DNA from: Cephalotus follicularis
Taxonomy: Eukaryota > Streptophyta > Magnoliopsida > Oxalidales > Cephalotaceae
Direction of reading: 5' to 3'
Assembly: GCA_001972305.1 (NCBI GenBank)
Contig: BDDD01000061.1
Location: 432,502 to 496,501 of the forward strand
DNA: 64,000 nucleotides
A program made the translations under genes and the position numbers. The notes under the pieces are model-generated. The model was not told the DNA's origin. It searched no databases and saw nothing but the letters and a program-made list of their open reading frames with translations. Positions 47,898 to 59,567 of the stretch are shown here, one piece after another. Every line of letters starts with the position of its first letter. Within the stretch, counting starts at the first letter, position 1.

Positions 47898-48674
47898 GGG
47901 AGTGATCCACAGACAGATGTGCAGACATAGAGGACTATTCAGACCTTAGACGATATGTTGAGGTCTTGTGCTTTGGACTGGACTGGGAGCTGGGATGAGT
48001 ATCTAAGCCTAGTGGAGTTCGTCTACAATAACAGTTGGCATGCTAGTATTCGTATGGCTCCGTTTGAAGCTCTTTATGGGAGGAAATGTCGAGCTCCGAC
48101 GTGCTGGGATGAAGTCGGGGAAAGAGTTATCGAGGGGCCAGAGTTAGTACGAATCACTACTGAGAAAGTTGCGATCGCAAGGGAGAGGTTGAAGGTAGCT
48201 CAATCTCGACAGAAAAGTTATGCGGACAAAAATGGAAAGGATTTGGAGTTTAGAGTTGGTGAACACGTGTTTCTAAAAGTTTCACCATGGAAAGGAGTTC
48301 AAAGGTTTGGACTAAAAGGAAAGTTAAGTCCTCGATTTATAGGACCGTTTGAAATTCTTAAGAGGGTTGGCGCAGTTGCGTACCGGTTAGCTTTGCCTCC
48401 ACAGTTAGCACATGTTCATGATGTGTTCCATGTGTCCATGTTGAGGGGTTATCAGTATCATCCCCTACACGTGGTCCACTATCCTTTGGACAGTATTCGG
48501 GAGGATTTATCTTATGATGAGGAGGCGGAAGCTATTCTGGATCGACAGGAACGGGTTACACGTAGCAAGACCGTTCCGTTTGTGAAGGTGTTATGGAGGA
48601 ACCATCCCGAACGTGAGGCTACTTGGGAGATGGAGGAGCACATTCGGGAACGATACCCTCGTTTGCTCGTTTAA
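47898..48674 (+). pseudogene. G3 integrase C-terminal half with chromodomain-like tail
   Basis: Begins at the third catalytic block of integrase (PQTDVQT, then a TAG where the family has Glu) and runs open from 47955: LEDMLRSCALDWTGSWDEYL, YNNSWHAS, APFEALYGRKC, VFLKVSPWKGVQRFG, GPFEILKRVG and VHDVFHVSMLRGY. It ends in a chromodomain-like tail, KVLWRNHPEREATWE...RYPRLLV. It closely parallels element A's integrase (47 kb away) but is a different copy. Both upstream catalytic Asp residues are absent. Confidence 0.9.
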
Positions 48675-48713
48675 GGTATGTGTATGTTAAGATTTTGGGA
48701 CGATATCTTTTTT

Positions 48714-48726
48714 TTAGGGGGGTGGA
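48714..48726 (+). other. G3 polypurine tract
   Basis: AGGGGGGTGGA directly before the LTR start TGTAATATCCC. Confidence 0.75.
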
Positions 48727-51069
48727 TGTAATATCCCGTTCCTATGCTTACATGTTTTATGTTGGGTTTATACCTTTGGATATATGCTATGGTTTTTGAA
48801 CGCTTTGATTTTTTGTTTGAATTTATTTTATTTTGTTTTCTGGGCACAAAGCGTCGACGCTCTTATTAGAACCACCGACGCTTTGTCTGCTATGAGACAC
48901 GTTGACGCCTAAACGTGTGACATCGACGCATTTTGTGTTTAAGCGTTTAACCGTCGACGCTTTAAGTAAACAGTCGACGCTTTAGTCGTCTTCCTAAATT
49001 GTTTTGGACGGTGATAGTGTTTTTGGAACGTTGGATTCTTTCCTTTTTCTGGCTATCCGATTTCCTTATGTATTTGACGCATTTTGGTTAGTATGGTAAT
49101 GTCTTAAAATACCGATTTTGACAATTAAAAACATGGATCTTCGGATTTAACCAGACAAAATTGTTTTTAAAAAACTTAAACCATTTCTGCATTTTTACAA
49201 ACCAACACAGCGACTTGAGCACCTTTTTTCTGCATCATTTCGACGTCTTTTGAAGGTAATTTCTAAACGAAAGTTGTAGTTTGTACTATGTAGTTTCTGT
49301 ATCTTCCTTTAATTTGTATTAAAACCGACTATAAATTGATTTCGAGCATGATTTTAGAAGCCTGTTGAAACTAAACTGTTGTATGTTCATTCATGGGTTT
49401 TATGCATAACTTGTAATGTTGATCCTTAAAAAACAAAGAAATCATGCTATTGACGTATGTAGATATATATATATATATATATATATGTCACTGATTTTAG
49501 GATTTATACAGAAAAATTCGGATTATAGTACATGATTTACAAACTGTTCTAAACCAGAAATTTTAATTCAAGATTTTCATACCTTTGTTTTACTTTTGAT
49601 CATGCACTAAGATAGTATATACTGGCATTTTCTCATATGTTTAGGTATTGATATCATCAGTGGTGGAGTTTAGGATACTTATAGAGTGCTTTTGTTTGAT
49701 ATTCTAGTTGTTTAGATTTTCGACCTGCTAAGGTACGGATTTTCTGTTCTTTGGCTATCTGATTTTATTGGAACTGTCCCGTTTCACCTTTATGATTGAA
49801 GTGCGGATTTTCGTTCCTTGATAAACTCTTACTGATTCAGTTCTGTTTTGAGAATAAATACAGATTCTTTATTTTGGTTTTATCTGAATTGAAGTTGTTT
49901 TGTTTTATTGAAATGAACGGATATTTCTTTTTGGACATCTGGTTTATTTGAAATAAATTCAGTTTATGAATATGTCCTTTTCAGATTATGAACTCCGTTA
50001 TATTTGGATTTTGAAATAAAGTCAGTTAATATTTTATTGAATATATTTTCTTGCTTAATAAACTCCGCTATATTATGCTATGCAAATGTCTCTTTGTTGT
50101 GAAAATTAAAGAGTTGCATTTTGATTATGAAAGTATATGTTATGTGAAACTATATCGTTTGTGAACGATTTATGATTATGTTTGGGAAACCTTTCTATGA
50201 ATTTTAAAATGATTTGATGAAATCAAGTTTTTGAAATGGTGAAATACTGAGCTTTTATAACTACCTATGGGGGTACCATAAGCATGCTGTGGGCCTGGCA
50301 CAGGGGCATGACACTTTTCGTAACGGTGTGATTAGTTTACGGCGTCTCTCTGGGATATCCTTGGATAGGATTTGTGATAGAGGCGTATGGATAATCCTAG
50401 TTATATGTTTTGGGATATGTTTTGGGATATGGGGATTGTATGTGTAGTGTCGTACACTACAATTCCATTTGGCAATCTGGGTGTCGCGAACCCCTTGCTA
50501 TTATGTGATTCTGATATGTTATGGGTTTTGGTGCTCAGTTATGGAACCTATGTTTTGGAAAGGTATGCTTATGGTTTCAAAGTTATGAACTTGGTTTATA
50601 TGTTTTGCCGTGGGCATTTACAAAGTATGTTTTAAATTATTTTATTGCTTAAGATTTCTGCTTTAAAGTACTTTGAAATCTTCATGCTTTAAAATATCGT
50701 TTACTGTTTTATATTCTATATCCATACTGAGGTTTGCTCAGCTGCGTTTTTGTTTCCATGCGGCATGTTATCAGGAGCAAAGGGGCAATGTGTGATGAGA
50801 GTGACTCCCATATGTCTGAGGATCATCTAGGAGCTGATCCCTTTGTGTTTATGTGGTCGTAGTGAGACCCGTTTAATAAACAATATGTTAATTTCAGTTA
50901 TGACTTTTGGATTATGAATAAGTTTCAGTTATGATCAGTTTTAGTATGTTATTGGATATGCTTTAAACCATCACGTATTTTAATAAAGATGAACTTTTCT
51001 AGTATGTTAAGTTATGTTAAGTTTTGGTATATGCACCTGTGGCGACTCCCACAGCTCAGGGGTGTTACA
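48727..51069 (+). repeat. G3 3' LTR, 2343 bp
   Basis: From TGTAATATCCCG to CAGGGGTGTTACA. A GTCGAC cluster with arms AGC...GCT lies at 48845-48990 (AGCGTCGACGCT at 48850-48861). A TA run lies at 49463-49486. The 50250-50560 block matches G2's LTR. Frames at 50387-50635 and 51014-51196 are LTR sequence. Confidence 0.88.
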
Positions 51070-51548
51070 GGGGGTTATGGAAGTTGTCTATGGATGGATC
51101 TTCCTGTATCACTGGCAGTGGAGCAGGACTAATGTTAACAAGTCCAGATGGGTGGACATTGGAGTATGCTCTAAGGTTCGGTTTCAAAACTACTAACAAT
51201 GAGGTCGAGTGGGAAGCTCTGATTGCTGGGCTAATGATTTCAAAGCACTTGGAGGTACAAAAGATAGAAGCCTCCAGTGATTCTCAGTTAGTGGTCAGTT
51301 TGACAAGTGGAGAGGACAAAGCCCGAGAAGACTCAATGGCCAAGTACTTATCACATGTTCAGAATTTGAAGCCAGTCTTCGAAGTTCTAAGAGTTTTGAA
51401 AGTCCCCAGAGCAGAAAACGCAAGAGCAGACCAGTTATCGAAACTAGCCACGGCAGAGGAGATAGAGAAGAATCAAACCATGTTAGTTGACTACCTGGAC
51501 AGGCCCACCATCTCTGAAGTAGATGTGATGGACATTGATATAACATAG
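51070..51548 (+). pseudogene. T element second RNase H domain
   Basis: Reads LWKLSMDGSSCITGSGAGLML, YALRFGFKTTNNEVEWEALIAGL, SSDSQLVVS and PRAENARADQLSKLA: a complete plant-retrotransposon extra RNase H with the Asp in MDGSS, the Glu in NNEVEWEAL, the Asp in SSDSQ and the Asp in ARADQLSKLA. A TAG at 51546-51548 breaks the link to integrase. Earlier residues of the open frame (from 51024) belong to G3's LTR. Confidence 0.9.
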
Positions 51549-52012
51549 GAGCCAAACTGGATGATCCCTTTTATCAATTGGCTGAGGAACGTGATCTTCC
51601 CTGAGGACCCAGTAGAGGCGAGGAAACTGGTGTACAGATCAAACATATTCCAGCTCCGAGATGGGATCCTCTACAAAAGATCATTCTCTTTTCCTTGGCT
51701 GAGATGCTTGACACCCTTAGAGGCCGATTATGCTCTAAGGGAAGTCCATGATGGAGTTTGTAAAAACCACACAGGGGGCAGGACATTGTCCCACAAGCTG
51801 TTAAGGCAGGGCTACTACTGGCCGACCTTGCAACAAGATGCTATAGACTTTGTGAGAAAATGTGACAAGTGTCAGAGGAACGCAAACATAAGTAAAAGAC
51901 CTTCTCAACCTCTGACGTCCATCACCGCGCCATGGCCCTTTACACAATGAGGAATGGACTTCGTCAGACCACTACCCGTGGCGATAGGTTAGAGGAAGTT
52001 TCTCATTGTAGT
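51549..52012 (+). pseudogene. T element integrase, N-terminal part
   Basis: EPNWMIPFINWL leads to the H2C2 zinc region (VHDGVCKNHTGG ... CDKCQR) and GYYWPT, then APWPFTQ, a TGA at 51948 where the family has Trp, MDFVRPLP with the first catalytic Asp, and a TAG at 51990 where Gln is expected. It stops at LIVV, where H is inserted. Confidence 0.9.
52008..52012. other. Target-site duplication of H, left copy
   Basis: GTAGT here and GTAGC at 59568-59572. Using the right copy restores the T integrase frame (LIVAVDYF). The single difference is C versus T. Confidence 0.85.
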
Positions 52013-52726
52013 TGTTCACGTAAAAAGAATGTTTTAAAATTTATAGTCGCAAGTGCACGGATCATGCAGTAACGGGTCGAACGCAGGGAAACGATAAACT
52101 AGTCGTAATCTATCCAACCTAGGCGAAGTATACCAAATTTGAGATAAACTATCAAAAAATACTCCTAATTATGCAAAATAATCAAAACAGGAAATTAAGA
52201 GTTCGATAATTAAAAACACTGAATTCGAAATACCAAGAAATAAAGCATGCAATTTTAAAACTAATAAAAACAACTAATAAAAGTGAAGAAAATATATAAT
52301 CAAGAGACGGTTTTAGGGTATAGAAACTCACCGTAGATTGTATTGAACAATTCCATTTAATTTGAACGATCATACCTTGATAATCAACGGCAGCTAGGTC
52401 GATACGGAGTGTGACAGTGATGACAAGACGTATGAGTAGACATGCTAGGTCTATACGAAGCACGGCAACGGCGGCAAGACGTATGAGTAGACATGTTAGG
52501 TCTATACGAAGTGTGTTCATTGTTGGCATATCGTATGAGTAGACTCCGTTGATTGAATTAAGCACCATTTATTCACCAACTTTCAGCTTCACCAACAAGA
52601 TGTTTGTGGATTTTAATCAGACAGACAAAGTGTGTGTGAAGGCAGAAATATTGAAGAACAAATCAAATATTCAAGGATTTTTATTGATGGAATTGAAACA
52701 ATAACAATCTAGGCTTTGTTCTAACG
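52013..52726 (-). repeat. H 3' LTR, terminal 714 bp
   Basis: Aligns closely with 58187-58849. It contains three 51-bp tandem units (52393-52545) where the 5' LTR has two. Confidence 0.9.
52393..52545. repeat. 51-bp tandem repeat, three units (H 3' LTR)
   Basis: Units start GCTAGGTC.ATACG.AG and end GTATGAGTAGACAT. The homologous site at 58567-58668 has two units. Confidence 0.92.
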
Positions 52727-53726
52727 AAAAAACATTTTTAACAATATAAGGACCATTCCAACGAGACCTCAATTTTCCAGGAAACAAATGTAAACGTGAA
52801 TTATATAAAAGAACCTTGTCTCCTACTTCGAAATTTTTTCGCAAAATCCGCGCATCATGAAAAGCCTTGGTCTTGTCTTTGGAAATCTTTGCATTGTCAT
52901 ACGCGTCATTTGGAATTTCTTCTAACTCAGACAATTGAAGTGCACGATGACTACCCGCAATGGAACGATCAAAATTGAATTGCTTAATAGCCCAAAATGC
53001 TCGATGTTCTAACTCTACAGGAAGATGACAACCTTTACCATACACAAGACGGTAGGGAGATTGACCAAGGTCAGTTTTGAAAGCGGTTCGATAAGCCCAT
53101 AAAGCATCCACAAGTCGCGTGGACCAATCCTTTCTATTGGGGTTGACTGTTTTTTCGAGAATTTGCTTGATTTGGCGATTAGATACCTCAACTTGCCCAC
53201 TTATTTGGGGATGATATGGTGTGGCGAGCTTGTGAGTGATCCCATTTCTTTTCATAAGTGCTTCAAAAGAACGATTGCAAAAATGAGTACCTCTATCATT
53301 GATAATGGCACGTGGGGTGCCAAAACAAGAAAAAATATGCCCCTTGAGAAATTTAACAACAACGGAGTTGTCATTGGTTCGACAAGGAATCGCCTCAATC
53401 CACTTTGAAACATAATCAACAGCTTAAAGGATGTATAAATTTCAAAATGAATATGGAAACGGACCCATAAAATCAATACCCCAAACATCAAAGATCTCGA
53501 CCGTCAAAATCAGTGTCAAAGGCATCATATTTCGTTTCGTCACACGGCCTAAAGCTTGACACGAAGCACAAGCCTTACAGTACTGAAATGCATCTTTAAA
53601 AATAGTCGGCCAATAAAAACCACATTGTAAAACCTTAGCCGCTGTCTTGGTCGGGCCAAAATGACCTCCACATGCTTGATCATGACAAAAAGATAGAACC
53701 GAGCGATGCTCATGATCAGGAACACA
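52727..53726 (-). pseudogene. H integrase
   Basis: Follows the pol frame after the TGA at 53727. It holds the zinc region (HDQACGGHFG ... CKACASCQ), GIDFMGPFP with the first Asp, two in-frame stops near 53425-53455, [18 protein letters not shown] with the second Asp, and [11 protein letters not shown] with the Glu. The open part, from 53255, continues through [20 protein letters not shown] and [11 protein letters not shown], then joins LTR sequence. Integrase would insert the cDNA. Confidence 0.9.
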
Positions 53727-56057
53727 TCATCGCAAAATTAAATCTGGACATGCTTTGAAAAGATAAGGATCATCCCAATAAAAATGTTTTGCTTGCGACA
53801 GGAACCTATGCCTAACTTGAGCGGACCAATCCGAGGGTACACTTTCCGTAACAAGATAATTCACTATGTCCGCATACCATGGTTCGCTCTCAACGCGCAT
53901 AATCTGCTCATCAGGAAAACTTTCATTAATCAGACCATGGACCTCGGGTGCATTGGAAAGTCGGGATAGATGGTCGGCTACCAAATTCTCAGTTCCTTTC
54001 TTGTCTCGAATTTCAATGTCAAATTCTTGAAGGAGCAGAACCCAATGGATAAGACGCGCTTTTGCATCTTTTTTACTCATGAGATGCCAAATCGCAGCAT
54101 GATCAGTATATACGATGACATATGACCCTAAAAGATATGAACGAAATTTCTCAAGAGCAAAGACCACAGCTAAGAATTCCTTCTCAGTGGTTGTGTAATT
54201 CAATTGCGCATCAGAAAGGGTCCTACTTGCATAATAAATGACGTGAGGTAGTTTATTCATTCTTTGTCCGAGAACAGCTCCAATGGCACTATCGGAAGCG
54301 TCGCACATGATCTCAAAAGGCTCAGTCCAAATGGGTGCCTGAATGATAGGAGCGGAAGTGAGCTCTTTCCTTAAGCGGTTAAATGCTACAAGGCACTCAT
54401 CAGAGAAAACAAAATCTTGATCTTTCGCTAGGAGCGAAGTCAAGGGGCGTGCTATCTTGCTAAAATCCTTGATGAACCTTCGATAAAAACCAGCATGTCC
54501 TAGGAATTCTCGGATATCTTTCACATTATGAGGTGGAGGTAAATGCTTGATGACTTCAATTTTTGCTTTATCTACTTGAATTCCTTCTTTTGATACTACA
54601 TGTCCAAGAACGATCCCCTTCTTCACCATAAAGTTACACTTTTCCCAATTTAACACCAAATTTTTCTCTCTACTTCTTTCAAGCACTAATTTTAGGTGAT
54701 GAAGGCATTCAGAAAATGAGGAACCATGCACAGAAAAGTCATCCATAAAAACTTCAAGAAAGTCTTCCACCATGTCAGAGAAAATACTCATCATGCACCT
54801 TTGGATGGTAGCGAGGGCATGGCAAAGGCCAAACGGCATGCGTCGGTAAGCAAATGTTCCGAAAGGGCATGTGAACGTGGTTTTCTCTTGATCTTGCGGA
54901 GCGATGGGAATTTGATTGTATCCGGAGTACCCATCGAGAAAACAATAATACTCATGACCAGCTAACCTATCTAGCATTTGATCGATAAACGGAAGTGGAA
55001 AATGATCCTTCCAGGTTGCTGTATTCAACTTTCGGTAGTCAATGCACACCCTCCATCCGGTTTGGATTTTCGTAGGAAGTAAATCATCAGTGGAGGATTG
55101 TACTACCGTTACTCCAGATTTCTTTGGGACAACGTGGACTGGACTCACCCATTGACTATCCGAAATAGGATAAATGATCCCATTGTCTAGCCACTTCAAG
55201 ATTTCTTTTTGTATGGCTTCTTTCATCAAGGGATTTGCTCTTCGCTGAGGTTCTCTAGAAGGTTTGGATCCTTCTATGAGATTAATGCGATGCTCGCAAA
55301 TAGAAGGGCTAATTCCTTTGATGTCTGCCATCGTCCAACCAATTGCCTCTTTATTTTCTTTGAGTAGGTCTATAACCTCCTCTTCCTGACTGGGAGTAAG
55401 ATCAGATGAAATGATAACAGGAAGAGTTTGGTTGTCACCTAGAAATGAGTATTTCAATGTAGAGGGCAATTCTTTGAGTTCAAGTTTCGGAGGCTCCTCA
55501 ATTGATGGTTTAGGCAAGGATGTGGACAAGGGGCCCACTGGCTCTAATGGCTGCATACTAAACACATCAACGAAATCGACTCCATCGACATCCTCTAAAT
55601 CCCGCATGCAATCATTAAAATTTCCATCAAAATCAATGTCGAAGTATGTCTCAATATAATCGGGAAATGCATGGAGTGCGTTCAATTCATTAAAATCAGC
55701 GGAATGCTTACCCAATCGGAAAACATTAAAATCCACGGACGTATTTCCGAAGCTTAATCTCATCAGACCATTTCGACAATTGATTAACGCATTGCTTGTA
55801 GCGAGGAAAGGTCTACCAAGGATAACTAGAATTTGATCATTTAAGTTTGCAACAGGCTGGGTGTCTAAGACGACGAAGTCGACAGGAAAGAAAAACTCTC
55901 CAACCTTTATCAACACATCCTCGATTTTCCCTCGCGGCACCTTCACAGACCTATCCGCTAATTGCAATGTCATCGTGGTTGGTCTTAACTCTCCTAATCC
56001 AAGCTTCTCATAAACCGATGACGGCAACAAGTTCGGACTTGCTCCTAAATCGAGCAA
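53727..56057 (-). pseudogene. H protease, reverse transcriptase and RNase H (776-codon open frame)
   Basis: The longest open frame in the window. Protease: LDLGASPNLLP near residue 2 (the Athila form Asp-Leu-Gly-Ala) and VILGRPFLAT near 78-87. Reverse transcriptase: GWRVCIDYRKLN (334-345), FLDGYSGYNQI, MPFGLCHALATIQRCM (a changed CNAPATFQRCM), and the catalytic FMDD at 437-440. RNase H: Asp586 (CDASDS), TTTEKEFLAVV near 622-632, Asp652 (YTDHAA). It ends at a TGA at 53727-53729, one change from CGA. The frame opens downstream of two stops near 56110-56140, so the start codon is not a real initiation site. Confidence 0.92.
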
Positions 56058-57784
56058 GGCATGCTCAATTTTCGGGTTGCCAATAACACAAGAGATTGTC
56101 GGGTAGCCAGGATCTTAATACTTTCGCATCGTGGGTTACGAAAATAGTGCACTAATGTTGGCTGCCAAGAAATCCTTTTTGGGACTCTGAAGGATCCTCT
56201 TTTTAGTGCATAAGTCTTTAAGGACTTTTGCGTAAGAGGGCACCTGTTCTATGGCTTCCAGCAATGGGATATTGATTTTGACTTGCTTAAATGTTTCGAT
56301 GATCTTCTCCATTGCTGGGGCTTTCTTACTTTGCAATCTTTTTAGAAAGGGAGCTAGTGAGTCAAATGAACGCTTTGGCGCCTCGATCGGTTGTTTCTTC
56401 TTCTCATCCTCTTTCTCCTTCCTCAATTCATCGTGCGCATTTAATTGTATTGATTGGTCCGATGGGTCAATCAATAATTCTTGCAAATTTTCTTACGCCA
56501 AGGATTCCTCCATTTGCTTGCTCTCGTTCTCTGTTTGATTCGTTGGATGGTATTCATTTCCACTCCTTAGGGCAAAAACTTGTTTTGATGGACCAGAGGA
56601 GGAAGCTGAATTTTGCAGATTTACAGGTTGTTGGATTTGAGCGGAATGGTTTAAGGAAGTCCTAGGATTTGGGTCATGTTGTGAGGGCATTTTTCCTTGT
56701 TCTCTTTCGTGCAGAGCGGATGCTAGTTGTGAAATTTGTTTTTCCATGTTATGCTGACTAGTCATCATGGTGCTCATTAGAAGTTCCATACCCTTTTATA
56801 ACGACAAAATCCTAGTTGTATCATCCCTTTGGTTTGGCAAACTTGATGTCTGTTGACTTAAGAATTGATTTTGTGGTGGGAAGGATGGTCAAATAGTGTT
56901 CGAATTTTGGGAGAACCTTGGAAATGTCTGCTGTGGTGCAGACTGACTAGGGAAGCTCGAAGGTTGTCCCGAAAAGTGTGAGGGTGGGGCACCAACGCTA
57001 GAAGGCTGCCCCGAAAAGCTGGATTGTCCTCGCATGTTTTGCCCTTGACTCCATGAGAAATTTGGATGATTTCGCCAACCCGGATTGTAAGTGTTACTAT
57101 ACGGGTTGTATTGGTTCATAGCAGATACATTCTCAGGAGCATATTGGTTGTCAATATAGATTTGGCATTCTTCAAAAAATTCCATGCCTCGTTTTCATCA
57201 GTGTACGAGGTGAACCCATCGGGACACATAGATTCGACCAATTGCTTGGTCTGGTAGTCGATCCCTTCGTAGATGATTTGGCATAAATGCCACATGTTCA
57301 AACCATGAAGAGGACACTCTAAGAGAAGATCCTTAAAACGTTCCATACACCTAGAAAATGATTCATTGGGTTTTTGATGAAACTGGAGAATGTCGTTCCT
57401 AAGTTTATTGGTTTTATGAAGTGGAAAGAATTTCTTAAGGAACGAGACTGTGAACTGATCCCAAGTGGAGATGGAATTAGTTGGGAGACTGTAGAGCCAC
57501 TTCTTAGCTCCATCTTTAAGAGCAAAATCTATGAATCATAACTTGATATCATTGTCAGATAGTTGCTGAAGTTTCATGAGGGCACATACCTCCTTGAGCT
57601 CTCGAAGGAAGAGATATGCATCCTCGTTGGGTAATCCATCAAAGTGCGGGAGCATGCTAATGAACTGTGATTTTAACTCAAAATTGTTCCCGTTAGGTGC
57701 AGGCAACAGGATACTGGATGGTTGCGTTGTCCTAGAGGGATAGAATCTATCGCGAAGAGTTTTAATTGGGCGTGCGTCACCCAT
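56058..57784 (-). pseudogene. H gag (Athila type)
   Basis: Starts at the ATG at 57784 (MGDARPIKTLRDRFYPSRT). It has the Athila gag core (FISMLPHFDGLPNEDAYLFLRELKEVC, then ALKDGAKKWLYSL after a stop, FKDLLLECPLHGL, YEGIDYQTKQLVESMCPDGF). A frameshift near 57180 leads into a Ser/Gln/Pro-rich region (to about 56880), then MEKQISQLASAL and a Lys-rich stretch (RKEKEDEKKKQP). FLAANISALF is followed by a one-base insertion and stops before protease. At least five defects are visible. Confidence 0.85.
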
Positions 57785-58160
57785 TGGTCTTGGTTGATTA
57801 ATTCTTTATAAGCGATGGTTTGGACCACGCACCCAATCGGTCATAAACTAAGACTAGGCCAGAGAACTTAAGCTAATGCAGCGAACACAAGGTCAATGCA
57901 AGAAACCTAATTTATCTAAGCTAGAAAATTATTAAAGTTTATGCAAATGTAGTTAAAATGTTGTTGTTAAAATTTATGCTGAACCTAAATATCTAAGTTA
58001 GAATTTGTTAAAGATTATGCAATGATGTTAGAGATTATTAAAGGTTATGATGATTCCTATTTAAACTAAATTAGAATTGTTAGAAAAACACAAAAACAGA
58101 AAAATAAAACACAAATAAATACTACGAATCAGTTGAATAAATTTAAACTAATTTAAAACG
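57785..58160 (-). other. H untranslated leader
   Basis: AT-rich sequence between the primer site and gag. I see no gene or structured element in it. Confidence 0.7.
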
Positions 58161-58180
58161 TTTTCCCGGCAACGGCGCCA
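58161..58180 (-). other. H primer-binding site
   Basis: TGGCGCCGTTGCCGGGAAAA on the - strand, the classic Athila site (Asp-tRNA type), six bases from the LTR end. Confidence 0.9.
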
Positions 58181-58186
58181 AAAACT

Positions 58187-59567
58187 TGTTCCCGTAAAAA
58201 GAATGTTTTAAAATTTATAGCCGCAAGTGCACGGATCATGCAGTAACGGGTCGAACGCAGGGAAACGATAAATTAGTTGTAATCTATCCAACCTAGGCGA
58301 AGTATACCAAATTTGAGATAAACTATCAAATACTACTCCTAATTATGCAAAATAATCAAAACAGGAAATTAAGAGTTCGATAATTAAAAACAATGAATTA
58401 GAAATACCAATAAATAAAGCATGCAATTTTAAAACTAATAAAAACAACTAATAAAAGTGAAGAAAATGTATAATCAAGAGACGGTTTTAGGGTATAGAAA
58501 CTCATCGTAGATTGTATTGAACAATTCCATTTAATTTGAACGATCATACCTTGATAATCAGTGGCAGCTAGGTCGATACGGAGTGCGACAGTGATGACAA
58601 GACGTATGAGTAGACATGCTAGGTCTATACGAAGTGTGTTCGTTGTTGGCAAATCGTATGAGTAGACTTCGTTGATTGAATTGAGCACCATTTATTCACC
58701 AACTTTCAGCTTCACCGACAAGATGTTTGTGGATTTTAATCAGACAGACAAAGTGTGTGTGAAGGTAGAAATATTGAAGAACAAATCAAATATTCAAGGA
58801 TTTTTATTGATGGAATTGAAACAATAACAATCTAGGCTTTGTTCTAACCCAAAACCTTGAAAATTTTAGCTACTGAACATTGTGAAACAAAACTAAATTG
58901 ATAAAAGAAATCAGGGTTTCTACCAGCCTCTACACACTACACTTTTTATTTGGCCGGAATTACATTGTTTTTATACTACAAAACTGATCAAAAACAGAAA
59001 TAAAGCAATCCTAGTTATAAAATCTGGCAAAAAATCTAACTTTCTATTTCTGCTGCAGAAGAAGGCGTCGATCCCTATCCAAAGATGTCGATGTCTTTTG
59101 GTAAAAATCGTATTTTGCTGAGATGCGCTTAATGGACATCGATCCTTTTGCTGAAAGACGTCAATGTCTTTTGTTCTAAAAGTTACAGGTCGATTTTGCA
59201 CAAAGACGTCGATCCCTATGATGAAAGACGTCAATGTCTTTCTCATAGCTCTCGAAAGTAAGTTGCATTTTCCAGAAAAGACATCGATCCTCATCAAAAG
59301 ACGTCGACGCGTTTATGGTAAACCCAGAAAAGATATCGATCCCTATGATAGACATCGACGCGTTTTGCTCTGTTTCTGCCGAATTTGTCAATTCTTCAAT
59401 CTTTACTCTTTCAAGCTCTAATTTGCACAACTTTGGGTAGTATTCTTGCACTTTGGTCCTCTTGCACTTGTAACTGAAAATCAATATAACACAACTAGAG
59501 TAGTCTATTCCAAGCATAAAAATATCACAAATAAATCATTGAAAACAACACATTTTTATGCTAAACA
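58187..59567 (-). repeat. H 5' LTR, 1381 bp
   Basis: On the + strand it runs from TGTTCCCGTAAAAAG to TTTTATGCTAAACA, flanked by the GTAGT/GTAGC duplication. A cluster of GAYRTCGAYRTC words lies at 59060-59360, for example the near-palindrome AAAGATGTCGATGTCTTT at 59091-59108. The 51-bp units lie at 58567-58668. Confidence 0.9.

Larger units (their letters stand above)
47876..51069 (+). mobile_element. Ty3/gypsy element G3 (Tekay-like), 5'-truncated, inserted between the two RNase H domains of T
   Basis: Only the integrase end and the 3' LTR remain. The outer left end begins TGTGACACACAG: the first TGT fits an LTR start, after which the 5' LTR and most of the interior are missing. The right end is a full LTR terminus (CAGGGGTGTTACA). 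Its LTR family is that of G2. Confidence 0.85.
52013..59567 (-). mobile_element. Athila-like Ty3/gypsy element H, inserted in T integrase
   Basis: On the - strand: 5' LTR (59567-58187), TGGCGCC primer site, leader, gag, a long pol frame, integrase, then the last 714 bp of the 3' LTR. The segment after integrase, where Athila elements carry an env-like region and a long 3' untranslated part, and the first half of the 3' LTR are missing; integrase runs directly into the LTR near 52726. Confidence 0.9.
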
